A stretch of DNA of 64,000 nt from Clostridium nigeriense (GCF_900086595.1 NZ_LT575472.1:1378542-1442541); one strand, 5' to 3'. Positions 18,976-27,970 are shown, numbered from the stretch's first letter. A program made the numbers and translations. Notes: generated by a model not told the origin, from the letters alone.

Positions 18976-20829
18976 ATGAATTTAATTCCTATGCCTAGAA
19001 AAATTAAAAATATAGATGGTATTTTTAAGATAAAAAGAGATTTAGAAATAATACTAGATTATAAATGTGACTTTAGTGATTTAGAATCCGCTTTATTATT
19101 GCAAAAAGAAATTCAAGGTATTTTAGGGTTTAAAGCTAATATAAGAAAAGCCTTCAATGAAGAACTTTATAAAAACTATATAGTTTTAAAGAAAAACTTT
19201 TTGATGGATAAGGAAGCTTATAACTTAGAAATAACTAATAGCCATATAGAAATAAGTGCAGGAAGTGCAAGTGGTATTTTTTATGGAGTTCAAACTTTAA
19301 TACAAATAATAAAGGAAAATGGATCAAGTTTACCTGGAGTATTAATTGAAGATAAACCTTATTTTAAACACAGAGGATTTTACCATGATGTTACTAGAGG
19401 AAAAGTGCCTAAGTTAGAAACTTTAATGGATATAGTAGATAAGGCTGCTTCATATAAAATTAATGAAATTCAATTATATATAGAGCATACCTTTGCTTTT
19501 AAGGGAATGAGTGAAGTATGGTTAGACAAGGATCCACTAACTTCAGAGGAAATTATTTTATTAGATAAATATTGTAAAGAAAGGCATATAGAGCTTATAC
19601 CGTCAATATCTACTTTTGGTCATTTATATGAGGTATTAAGAAGTAAATCTTTTAGAGATTTATGTGAAATGGGTAATGATGACAATGAGTATTCCTTTGT
19701 TGATAGAATGGCTCATCATACCTTAGATGTTAGTAATGATAATAGTATAAAATTAGTAAAAAATATGCTGGAGGAATTTATTCCTTTATTTACATCTAAT
19801 AAATTTAATATATGCTGCGATGAGACCTTTGATTTAGGAAAGAAAAAAAGCTTAGATTTAGCTAATAAGCTTGGTGTAGGAAGATTATATATTAACTTTT
19901 TAAATCAAGTAATTTCAATAGTGAAAAAGTATGATAAGAAAATAATGTTTTGGGGAGATGTTATATTAAATCATCCTGAGTTAATAAATGAGATAGATAA
20001 AGATGTTATATGCTTAAATTGGAATTATTGGTGTGGTGTAACAGAAAAAGATACGAAGATAATTGCAGATAGTGGAAGAAAACAATATGTATGTCCTGGA
20101 GTAGGTGGATGGAGCCATTTAATGAATCTTATGGATAATGCATTTGAAAACATCTATAGGATGGTATCCTTTGGGGTAAAATATAATGCGATAGGAGTTT
20201 CAAATACTAATTGGGGAGATTATGGACATGTTAATTTATGGCCAAGCTCTATTCCAGCTATGATATATGGAGCAGCATTATCTTGGAATCCAGAGATAGA
20301 AAAAAACTTTGAAGAAATGTATAAAAATATTTCCATTTTAGAGTTTAAAGATGATAGTGGTAAATTAGTTTCATTATTATCTGAGTTAAGTAAATGTCAA
20401 GAAATGGGATGGTCAGAATTAGTTATATGGAAGGAAAAATTCAATACTAATGAGACTATAAAAGATGAACTTCTTGAAAAAATGAAAAGAATAAATACAG
20501 AGGATTTATTAAGTAAATATAAAAATGCCTTAGAAATAGAAGAAAAACTAGGACTGTTATTATTAAGTTCAAGTAAAAAAGAAGATATACAAGAATTTAT
20601 AATTGCTGCAAGAGGAATTTCATTAATAAATATTATATTTTTTATAATAATAATGAATGAAATATATAATGAAAGTAGCAAGGAGTATAGTGCTAAGAAT
20701 TTAGCAGAAAAGTTTGAAGAATGGTTTTATGATTATTCGGTTATATGGAGAAAAACAAATAAGGAAAGTGAATTATATAGAATAAGAGAAGTTGTAAAAT
20801 ATACTTGTGATTATTTGAGAGAAATATAA
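18976..20829 (+). CDS. GH20 beta-N-acetylhexosaminidase-like protein
   Basis: The start at 18976 is chosen because AGAGGAG lies 8 bases upstream; an in-frame ATG at 18949 lacks a site. The 617-residue protein has the GH20 N-terminal domain, then a barrel opening with HRGFYHDVTRGKVP. The paired acidic residues that assist and catalyse the reaction are D282-E283 in CCDETFDLG. It lacks a signal peptide. Its size and cytosolic location resemble the streptococcal GH20C enzyme, which lies beside GH38, GH125 and ROK genes (from memory). Removal of terminal beta-GlcNAc or GalNAc from imported glycan fragments is the likely role. Confidence 0.88.
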   Translation: MNLIPMPRKIKNIDGIFKIKRDLEIILDYKCDFSDLESALLLQKEIQGILGFKANIRKAFNEELYKNYIVLKKNFLMDKEAYNLEITNSHIEISAGSASGIFYGVQTLIQIIKENGSSLPGVLIEDKPYFKHRGFYHDVTRGKVPKLETLMDIVDKAASYKINEIQLYIEHTFAFKGMSEVWLDKDPLTSEEIILLDKYCKERHIELIPSISTFGHLYEVLRSKSFRDLCEMGNDDNEYSFVDRMAHHTLDVSNDNSIKLVKNMLEEFIPLFTSNKFNICCDETFDLGKKKSLDLANKLGVGRLYINFLNQVISIVKKYDKKIMFWGDVILNHPELINEIDKDVICLNWNYWCGVTEKDTKIIADSGRKQYVCPGVGGWSHLMNLMDNAFENIYRMVSFGVKYNAIGVSNTNWGDYGHVNLWPSSIPAMIYGAALSWNPEIEKNFEEMYKNISILEFKDDSGKLVSLLSELSKCQEMGWSELVIWKEKFNTNETIKDELLEKMKRINTEDLLSKYKNALEIEEKLGLLLLSSSKKEDIQEFIIAARGISLINIIFFIIIMNEIYNESSKEYSAKNLAEKFEEWFYDYSVIWRKTNKESELYRIREVVKYTCDYLREI

Positions 20830-20846
20830 TTGTAGGAGGTAAAAAC

Positions 20847-22244
20847 ATGGGCAATAAATATATATTTCCAGAAGGATTTTGGTGGGGATCAGCTACATCA
20901 GGACCACAATCTGAAGGAAGTTTTAATAAGAAACATAAAAATGTATTTGATTATTGGTATGAAGTTGAACCTGAAATATTCTTTGATAATGTAGGACCAC
21001 AGGTTACTTCTAATTTTTATAATAGTTATAAGTCTGATATAGCTATGCTTAAGGAAATAGGTCTAAATAGTTTTAGAACATCAATTCAATGGACAAGGCT
21101 TATAAAAGATTTAGAAACTGGAGAACCAGATGAGGATGGAGTTAGATTTTACAATGGTGTAATAGATGAAATAATAAAAAATGGAATGATTCCAGTAATG
21201 AATTTACATCACTTTGACTTACCAGTAGAATTATATAATAAGTATGGGGGATGGACATCAAAGCACGTTGTAGATTTATTTGTAAAATTTGCAGAAACAG
21301 CCTTTGAATTATTTGGAGATAGAGTGAAGTTTTGGGCAACATTCAATGAGCCAATAGTTGTTGTTGAAGGTCAATATTTATATAAATTTCACTATCCTAA
21401 ATTAGTCGATGGTAAAAAAGCAGTTCAAACTCTTTATAATTTAAATTTAGCTTCAGCAAAGGCTATAGAAAGATTTAGAACTTTAGAATGTAGTAAGGAT
21501 GGTAAAATAGGTATAATTCTAAATCTTACTCCGGCATATCCAAGAAGCACAGAAAATATTGAAGACTTAAAGGCTGCTAAAATTGTAGATAGCTTTTTTA
21601 ATAATTCATTTTTAGATCCAGCTGTAAAGGGAGAGTTTCCAAAGGTATTAGTAGAGTTACTAGAAGATGATAATGTAATGTGGGAATCTACTGAAGAGGA
21701 AATGAGTATTATTAAAAATAATACTGTAGATTTTTTAGGGGTAAATTATTATCAGCCAAGAAGAGTAAAGGCAAAAGAATCAAATTATGATGATTCATTA
21801 GGGTGGATGCCGGATAAATACTTTGATAATTATGAAATGCCAGGAAGAAGAATGAACCCTTATAGGGGGTGGGAGATATATCCTAAGGCTATTTATGATA
21901 TTTCCATAAATATAAGAGATAATTATAATAATATACCATGGTTTATATCTGAGAATGGAATGGGAGTAGAAGGTGAAGAGAAATATATTAATGAAAAGGG
22001 ATTTATAGATGATGATTATAGAATAGATTTCTTTAAAGAGCATTTGGAATATCTTCATAAGGGAATAGAAGAAGGTTCTAATTGTTTTGGTTATCATACT
22101 TGGACACCTATAGATTGTTGGTCATGGTGTAATGCTTACAAAAACAGATATGGTTTTATTTCAGTAGATTTAAAAACTCAAGAAAAGAAAATTAAAAAAT
22201 CAGGAAATTGGATAAAAGAAGTTTCAAAAAATAATGGATTTTAA
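20847..22244 (+). CDS. GH1 family beta-glycosidase, possibly 6-phospho type
   Basis: This 465-residue GH1 enzyme has acid/base E168 in TFNEP and nucleophile E369 in ISENG. The C-terminal stretch IDCWSWCNAYKNRYGF has Ser where non-phospho enzymes have Glu, and ends in RYGF; both are typical of 6-phospho-beta-glycosidases. The lysine expected two residues before the tyrosine is Asn, with a Lys one position earlier, so phosphate recognition is uncertain. It is the only candidate in this operon for cleaving a beta-linked core sugar such as Man-beta-GlcNAc. An AGGAGG site lies 17 bases after the GH20 gene. Substrate is unresolved. Confidence 0.9.
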   Translation: MGNKYIFPEGFWWGSATSGPQSEGSFNKKHKNVFDYWYEVEPEIFFDNVGPQVTSNFYNSYKSDIAMLKEIGLNSFRTSIQWTRLIKDLETGEPDEDGVRFYNGVIDEIIKNGMIPVMNLHHFDLPVELYNKYGGWTSKHVVDLFVKFAETAFELFGDRVKFWATFNEPIVVVEGQYLYKFHYPKLVDGKKAVQTLYNLNLASAKAIERFRTLECSKDGKIGIILNLTPAYPRSTENIEDLKAAKIVDSFFNNSFLDPAVKGEFPKVLVELLEDDNVMWESTEEEMSIIKNNTVDFLGVNYYQPRRVKAKESNYDDSLGWMPDKYFDNYEMPGRRMNPYRGWEIYPKAIYDISINIRDNYNNIPWFISENGMGVEGEEKYINEKGFIDDDYRIDFFKEHLEYLHKGIEEGSNCFGYHTWTPIDCWSWCNAYKNRYGFISVDLKTQEKKIKKSGNWIKEVSKNNGF

Positions 22245-22273
22245 ATAATTAACGTTAGATAAGGAGTGGTTTT

Positions 22274-23212
22274 ATGTACCCAATTAAATTTGAAAATTTA
22301 TATTATGAAAAAATATGGGGTGGAAGAGATTTTGAAGCCTTTAGAGATAATATGCCAGAAGGAAATATAGGAGAAACTTGGGATATAGCATGTCATCCAA
22401 ATGGCACAGGTGTAGTAGAAAATGGAGAATTAAGAGGTAAAAGATTCGATGATTTAATAAAGGAATATGGACATGGATTAGTTGGAGAAAAAGTAACATT
22501 AGAAAAATTCCCACTACTTATCAAATTAATTAATTCCAAGGAAAAGTTATCAGTTCAAGTTCATCCAGGTGATGAATATGCAGCTAAATACGAAGGAGAT
22601 TATGGTAAGACAGAAGCTTGGTATGTAATGGATGCAAAACCAGGAGCTTCTTTAATAGTAGGAACTAAAAAATGTACTAAGGAAGAATTTGAAGAATCTA
22701 TAAAAAATAATGATGTAGAAAGTTATTTAAATAAAATAGAAGTTAAAAAAGGCGATTGTTTCTTAATAAATAGTGGATTAGTCCATGCCATATGTGAGGG
22801 GGTTATAATTGCAGAAATTCAGCAAAATAGCGATGTGACATATAGAGTTTATGATTATGGAAGACCAAGAGAAATTCATGTTGAAAAAGCATTAGATGTT
22901 ATAAATTTTAATATTCAATGTGAAAACTTAAGTGAAAGAGAAGAAGTTAAATATGAGGGATATAATCATAGTTTATTATGTAAAAATGAGTACTTTGGTA
23001 TAGAAAAAATAACTATAGAATCAGATTATAAAGATTCAAGTGATATAGAAAAGTTTGATATGTATACTTGTGTAGAAGGTAATGGAATTATAGAAGGTAA
23101 AGATTTTAAAGAAGAAATAAAAATGGGCGATAGTCTTTTAATTCCAGCAAACCTAGGTGATTATGTAATTAAAGGAAATATTACTGTATTAAAGAGTTAT
23201 CCAGTTGTATAG
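22274..23212 (+). CDS. manA: Mannose-6-phosphate isomerase, class I
   Basis: This 312-residue zinc enzyme interconverts mannose-6-phosphate and fructose-6-phosphate. Metal-site motifs are visible: SVQVHPGDEYA, KTEAWYVMDA and the region around SGLVHAICEGV. The short length is typical of Firmicute ManA. The gene is in the mannosidase operon, directly before a ROK sugar kinase. Together they route free mannose released by GH38 and GH125 into glycolysis. An AAGGAGTGG ribosome site precedes the start. Confidence 0.95.
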   Translation: MYPIKFENLYYEKIWGGRDFEAFRDNMPEGNIGETWDIACHPNGTGVVENGELRGKRFDDLIKEYGHGLVGEKVTLEKFPLLIKLINSKEKLSVQVHPGDEYAAKYEGDYGKTEAWYVMDAKPGASLIVGTKKCTKEEFEESIKNNDVESYLNKIEVKKGDCFLINSGLVHAICEGVIIAEIQQNSDVTYRVYDYGRPREIHVEKALDVINFNIQCENLSEREEVKYEGYNHSLLCKNEYFGIEKITIESDYKDSSDIEKFDMYTCVEGNGIIEGKDFKEEIKMGDSLLIPANLGDYVIKGNITVLKSYPVV

Positions 23213-23238
23213 ATAAAATGTAAAAGAGGAGAAAATAT

Positions 23239-24120
23239 ATGAATTATATAGTAGGTATAGATATAGGCGGAACAAATGTAAGAACAGCTTTATTAGATGA
23301 AGAAAGAAATATAATAGATAAATTTAAAATAAAAAATGAAGTGGAAAAAGGTCCAGAATACAACTTAGATAAGGTTATAGATTATATAAATATTAATTGG
23401 AAGAGTAAAGGGATAAAGGGTATAGGAATTGGATGCCCAGGACCTTTAAACATAAAGGAAGGAAAGATACTTAAAGCACCAAATTTAAAGGGGTGGGAAA
23501 ACTTTAGTGTTAAAGGATATATTGAAGAAAAAACTTCTTTAAAGACGGAAATAAATAATGATGCTAATGTAGCTGGATTAGCAGAAGCTGTGGTAGGTTC
23601 TGCAAAGGGAGCTGAAAGTGTATTTTATATTACTGTATCAACTGGTGTAGGTGGAGCTTTAATTATAAATAATAAGATAGTAAATGGGGCAAATAGTTCT
23701 GCAGGAGAAATTTGCAATTTAATAATAAATGAAGATAAATATAGTCACTCAGGATTAGTTCAAGGTGGACTAGAGGGGCAATGTAGTGGACCTAATATAG
23801 CAAGAAAAGCTAGTGATATTTTAGGGAAAAAGATAGAAACACCAGAAGTATTTGAACTATATAAAAACAATAATAGAGAAATCAAAAAGTTAGTTGATGA
23901 GTTATGTGATAATTTAGCAAAGGGAATCTCCAATGTAATATCTGTTGCAGATCCTGAAGTTATAGTATTAGGTGGTTCTGTAATTTTATATAATACATCA
24001 CTTATTCCAATAATTGAAGAAAAAGTTAAGGATAAAATTTTAAATCCAGATACCTTAGATATAAGAGTTGCAGAAATTGGTGATGATGCAGGATTAAAAG
24101 GAGCAAGTCTTCTTATATAG
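23239..24120 (+). CDS. ROK family sugar kinase, probable mannokinase or glucokinase
   Basis: This 293-residue kinase begins with the phosphate-binding motif GIDIGGTNVRTALLD. The catalytic base Asp lies in NNDANVAGLAE, and STGVGGALI and IVLGGSVI are further ROK motifs. The zinc motif CxCGxxGC is missing; the corresponding stretch reads GLEGQCSGPNIARKA. It has no helix-turn-helix, so it is a kinase and not a NagC-type repressor. Its place after manA suggests phosphorylation of mannose (or GlcNAc) released in the cytosol. A long palindromic terminator ends the operon. Confidence 0.9.
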   Translation: MNYIVGIDIGGTNVRTALLDEERNIIDKFKIKNEVEKGPEYNLDKVIDYININWKSKGIKGIGIGCPGPLNIKEGKILKAPNLKGWENFSVKGYIEEKTSLKTEINNDANVAGLAEAVVGSAKGAESVFYITVSTGVGGALIINNKIVNGANSSAGEICNLIINEDKYSHSGLVQGGLEGQCSGPNIARKASDILGKKIETPEVFELYKNNNREIKKLVDELCDNLAKGISNVISVADPEVIVLGGSVILYNTSLIPIIEEKVKDKILNPDTLDIRVAEIGDDAGLKGASLLI

Positions 24121-24194
24121 AAATAAAAAAATAGAATTAAAACTACAAGAAAATTATAGATAAGTTAAAGTATTAGTTTTAACTAGCTATTAGT

Positions 24195-24234
24195 AATTCC
24201 CATAATAGATAATTAATTATCTATTATGGGAATT
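24195..24234. terminator. Perfect 40-base palindrome, bidirectional terminator
   Basis: Two exact 20-bp arms meet without a spacer between the convergent ROK kinase and glycosyltransferase genes. A T-rich tail follows on the plus strand. It should stop transcripts from the glycan operon and probably from the opposite strand. Confidence 0.85.
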
Positions 24235-24242
24235 TTGTTATT

Positions 24243-26111
24243 TTAGCTAATTTTTGTGTTGTAATGTGAAGATATGTTATTTACATATATATCCATAATG
24301 TTTTCGTAATTATTATCGGTAAGTGATACATAAGTTAATCCAAGTAAGTTTTTATTTACTCTATTAACTTTACAATTTAAACATATGTTATTAAATTCAA
24401 CAGTTACAAGAGAATTTTCTTTAAAGTTATAAGGTGAATTTAATAATATGCCCAATCCAGTTTCAGATATATCATGTAGATTACCTTCAAATAAATTGTT
24501 ATTATGAATTATTTTAGTATGTATTGTACCTGATATTTTTATTCTTTCGCTTTTTCTATATATTGGCTTTTGGTAAGCAACCTTTATTGATGTTATAATT
24601 CCCAACAAATTATAAAAACTCCAAAATATATTAATTAAATAAGCAGAAAAGTTGCCTATTTCACCGTTTAGAGAAAGAGTACCTACTATCCATGATATTA
24701 TAGTTATAATTCCTATAATAATATGGGGAAGAGCAATCTTAAATTGAAAATATTTTTTGTTTGAAGTTATATCTTTTGAAGTAACATTAAAATTAATTTT
24801 AATAGCTAATAATTCTTTTAGAACAGAAAGGGATATATGTGGTGCCATTGCAATTTCATAGTAATGAGACCATTTTACGCTTCGTGTTTTAGAAGATAGT
24901 GTTTTAAATACTAAAAACTGCCCTAAAATAAAAGGAGTAAACATAGTTAATAAATCTTTTATAGTTGCATCAATAATTAAATTAGATGTTAAAAGATAAA
25001 CTATAGGACATAATATGTAAATAAGTTTTTGAATACTTGATAACCAATAAACAACTCCATCAAAATAAGCTATTTTTTGAGGAAAAGTAAGCCCTTTATT
25101 AAAGAAGATATTAAAATGTTTTATTACCTGTAAATTTCCTCTGCACCATCTATCTCTTTGCTTAACTAACTCAGAAAAGGTTGTAGCGCTTAAACCAAGA
25201 ACCAATTCTTTGTTAATAAAAACTGACTCATACCCTTGAGCTTGAAGTAGCATACCAACAGCCATATCTTCTGTAATTGAGCATGTTGGATAACCACCAA
25301 TATCTAAAACATATTGTCTATTAAAAACAGCATTAGTACCAACGTGTAATACTGCATTAATTGCTGCCCTTGCTTCTTCTATATCCCTCATAAAAAAATC
25401 TTGTTCGTTTGGTATATGTTTACTTAAATTATATTGATACATATCTTGATTGTAATAAACCTGAGGAGCTTGTACAAAAGCGGTGTTTTTATTAGAAAAA
25501 TAACCAACTGTTTTATTTAAGAAGTCTTTTTTAGGAATCATATCTGCATCTAAAACTGCAAATAAATCTCCATCTATATTATTAAGAGCATTATTAATAT
25601 TACCTGCTTTAGCACCTTTATTATCTTCTCTAGTAATATAGTTAACATTAAAATTTTCACATAATTTTTTAAGTTCATTTCTTTTGCCGTCATCACAAAT
25701 ATAAACTTTAAATTTACTTTTAGGATAATTTAGGTTTTTACTTGCTACTATAGTCTTTTTTAACAAATCTAGAGGTTCGTTATATGTACAAATTAATACG
25801 TCAACAGTAGGAATATATCCATCTTTAAAATCTGATAGTGATTTAGGAATAAGATTATATCGCTTAGTAAATAAAAATTGAAAGTTTAAAAAGGATATTA
25901 ATCCTAGTAATTCTGCTGAGTATAATATTAATCCTAATATAAAACTTGTAATAGTATTATGGGGAATAGCTGTAATTCTCCAAAGAATATAAACTAAAGA
26001 TATAAGGGCGTTAATAAGTATTAATAATTTTCTAAGGGATGGTCTAAATACAGCTAAAGTAAATACTACAATTAATAATGTTACTGAAATAATTAAATAC
26101 AAATAAATCAC
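24243..26111 (-). CDS. Processive family 2 glycosyltransferase with C-terminal PilZ domain (BcsA-like)
   Basis: The 622-residue membrane protein has two N-terminal helices, a cytosolic GT2 domain and several C-terminal helices. GT2 motifs are visible in order: ICTYNEP, LDADMIP (the DxD), SITEDMAVG and QRDRWCRGN. This is the cellulose-synthase-like layout for a processive beta-glycan synthase. Residues from about 520 form a PilZ domain with RKSER and DISETGLG, the two cyclic-di-GMP binding motifs, so activity is probably switched on by cyclic di-GMP. No BcsB, BcsZ or other synthase partners are adjacent. The annotated start is GTG; a TTG three codons later is better placed relative to AGGTGA. 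The polymer made is unknown. Confidence 0.88.
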   Translation of the reverse strand: MIYLYLIISVTLLIVVFTLAVFRPSLRKLLILINALISLVYILWRITAIPHNTITSFILGLILYSAELLGLISFLNFQFLFTKRYNLIPKSLSDFKDGYIPTVDVLICTYNEPLDLLKKTIVASKNLNYPKSKFKVYICDDGKRNELKKLCENFNVNYITREDNKGAKAGNINNALNNIDGDLFAVLDADMIPKKDFLNKTVGYFSNKNTAFVQAPQVYYNQDMYQYNLSKHIPNEQDFFMRDIEEARAAINAVLHVGTNAVFNRQYVLDIGGYPTCSITEDMAVGMLLQAQGYESVFINKELVLGLSATTFSELVKQRDRWCRGNLQVIKHFNIFFNKGLTFPQKIAYFDGVVYWLSSIQKLIYILCPIVYLLTSNLIIDATIKDLLTMFTPFILGQFLVFKTLSSKTRSVKWSHYYEIAMAPHISLSVLKELLAIKINFNVTSKDITSNKKYFQFKIALPHIIIGIITIISWIVGTLSLNGEIGNFSAYLINIFWSFYNLLGIITSIKVAYQKPIYRKSERIKISGTIHTKIIHNNNLFEGNLHDISETGLGILLNSPYNFKENSLVTVEFNNICLNCKVNRVNKNLLGLTYVSLTDNNYENIMDIYVNNISSHYNTKIS

Positions 26112-26310
26112 CTACTTATAAAAAAATCAATATTTATTATAAAAACATAAAAAAGATGTGTCAATTTTAATTATTAAGAAATAACTATAAGATGAGGATA
26201 TATAAAATTAATATAACTTTTAGAATTTGAATTGAAAAATAAATATATATTAAAGGAATATTTAGAAAATTTAAATTTATTTATAATTTAAAAAAGAACT
26301 TCGACAGAGA

Positions 26311-26339
26311 TTGACAAGCCTTGTGTTCAATGATAATAT
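26311..26339 (+). promoter_or_regulatory. Near-consensus promoter for the DAACS transporter leader
   Basis: TTGACA (26311-26316) and TAATAT (26334-26339) are separated by 17 bases. Transcription would start near 26346, giving a leader of about 260 bases before the gene at 26606. The stretch 26112-26310 before it shows nothing I can interpret. Confidence 0.75.
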
Positions 26340-26350
26340 AATAAAAAAAT

Positions 26351-26487
26351 CCCTTTAAATTGATTCGAGAAATCAGCAAGGAAGTTATAGTATACTTATA
26401 AATTTAAGCTTTTTAATTGTGTACAAATTACAATGAAAAGCAAATGAAAGAGTTATCATAGCCTTCCTTATTAGGAAGGCTTTTTTT
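26351..26487 (+). promoter_or_regulatory. PyrR-like transcription attenuator
   Basis: CCCTTTAA (26351-26358), a stem-loop at 26361-26375 with loop CGAGA, and GCAAGG (26376-26381) follow the layout of the PyrR binding loop: lower stem CCUU/AAGG, UUUAA internal loop and NGNGA apical loop. The usual CC/GG closing pairs are UU/AA here. AAGGAAG (26378-26384) is exactly complementary to CTTCCTT (26463-26469) in the 5' arm of a strong terminator (stem 26460-26468 with 26473-26481, then seven T). Closing the binding loop would free the terminator, as expected for UMP-PyrR control. The assignment is by eye. Confidence 0.5.
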
Positions 26488-26605
26488 ACTTAAGTAAACA
26501 AAAGTAAAAACAAAGTAATAAGAAAGTCATAAGTTAAGTATATTAAACCTTATGTAGTTGTTTAGGTCTCACAAATAGGGAAATAACTAATTAGGAGAAG
26601 GTAAG

Positions 26606-27949
26606 ATGAAAGTAAACAACAATAACAGAGTAGCTATAAAAATGGCAATTGCTTTAGTTTTAGGACTAATTGCAGGTATAGGATGCTTATTACTAAGAGA
26701 AAATTTAATTGCAAACGGAAATGCAGATATTTGGACAAAGATAAATAATATTTTATTCCAAGATATATCAGCAGAAGGGGCCACAAGTGCCATAGGAATA
26801 TTTTATATTATAGGTCAATTATTTGTTAATTCTCTTCAGCTTATAATTGTGCCAATGGTATTTACTTCTATTGCACTAGCTATGTGTAAAATAAGTGATA
26901 CAAAGAAGCTTGGACGTATTTCATTTAAAACTATATCAGGATTTTTAATAACTTCATTTTTCGCATTAGCATTAGCTGGGGTAATAGGATTTATAATTAA
27001 AAATTTAGGGCTATTTACAGCAAATGTAGAAAATGTAGCTGCAAAAGCAGGAGTAGCAAGTTCTACTAATCCATTACTTGTAATAGTAAATGTAATACCT
27101 AATAATATTTTATCTGTTTTTTCAAAAAATAGCGAAGTGTTAGCTGTAGTATTTATAGCTGTAGTTACGGGTTTATGTATTAATAACTTAGGAGATAAAA
27201 TTAAAGTTTTAAAGACTGTATTAGAAGAAGTTAATTCTATTATCACTGTATTTTTAACTTTTGTAATAACAAAGTTTGGACCAATAGCAATATTTGTTCT
27301 TATAACAAGAACTTTTGCAATATATGGTATAGATAATTTAAAACCAGCTTTAGTATATGTAGTAGTTACAATATTTACTTTATTATTATTCTTAATATTT
27401 GGATATGCAATATTTGTAGCTGTAGGGGCTAGACTGAATCCAATTAATTTCGTAAAGAAAATGGGGAAGGTTGCTTTATTTGGATTCTCAACTTCATCTT
27501 CAGCAGCAACATTACCTTTAAATACAAAAACTACTACTGAAGAACTAGGTGTTGATAAGGATATAGCTTCATTTATATTACCACTTGGAATGACAGTAAA
27601 CATGAATGGTACTGCTATAATGCAAGTTATAGCAACAATATTCATAGCATCATCAGCAGGGTATAATGTAACAGTAGGTAATATAATAGTAATAGCATTA
27701 ATAGCATTGATAGCATCAGTTGGTACTCCGGCAGCACCAGGAGCAGGAGCTATAATACTTTTCACAGTATTATCAGGAATGGGATATAATAATGACGGAG
27801 CAATACTTGCTTATTCATTAATACTTGCTATAAACAGACCAATAGAAATGCTAGTAACCTCTTTAAATGTAGTAGGAGATGCTGCAACAAGTGTAGTAGT
27901 TGCAAAATCTGAAGATATGTTAGATGAGAAAGTATATAATGCAAATTAA
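26606..27949 (+). CDS. DAACS family sodium-coupled symporter
   Basis: This 447-residue transporter belongs to the dicarboxylate/amino acid:cation symporter family. It has the serine-rich hairpin FSTSSSAATLPLN, the motif NMNGTA (332-337; NMDGT in many relatives) and the second hairpin GTPAAPGAGAI. In the last helix, N421 and D425 of the sodium site are kept. The residue matching the GltPh arginine that binds the substrate side-chain carboxylate is V417, and the two aspartates near it are N410 and E414. An acidic amino acid is therefore an unlikely substrate. The PyrR-like leader suggests a link to pyrimidine supply, but the substrate is open. A GGAGAAGG site precedes the start. Confidence 0.88.
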   Translation: MKVNNNNRVAIKMAIALVLGLIAGIGCLLLRENLIANGNADIWTKINNILFQDISAEGATSAIGIFYIIGQLFVNSLQLIIVPMVFTSIALAMCKISDTKKLGRISFKTISGFLITSFFALALAGVIGFIIKNLGLFTANVENVAAKAGVASSTNPLLVIVNVIPNNILSVFSKNSEVLAVVFIAVVTGLCINNLGDKIKVLKTVLEEVNSIITVFLTFVITKFGPIAIFVLITRTFAIYGIDNLKPALVYVVVTIFTLLLFLIFGYAIFVAVGARLNPINFVKKMGKVALFGFSTSSSAATLPLNTKTTTEELGVDKDIASFILPLGMTVNMNGTAIMQVIATIFIASSAGYNVTVGNIIVIALIALIASVGTPAAPGAGAIILFTVLSGMGYNNDGAILAYSLILAINRPIEMLVTSLNVVGDAATSVVVAKSEDMLDEKVYNAN

Positions 27950-27970
27950 TTTATAAAATTATAAATAATA

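Noticed and set aside
20397..20681. Minus-strand frame of 94 codons opposite the GH20 gene
   Set aside because: It has no ribosome site and low-complexity composition; the plus-strand gene has conserved family motifs.
24195..24234. Long palindrome as an attachment site or transposon end
   Set aside because: It lies between convergent genes with a T-rich tail and has no target duplication or integrase nearby; a bidirectional terminator explains it.
26836..27765. Open frame of 309 codons on the minus strand
   Set aside because: It lies fully inside the DAACS transporter gene and is an antisense shadow of a GC-poor hydrophobic gene; it has no ribosome site and no family features.
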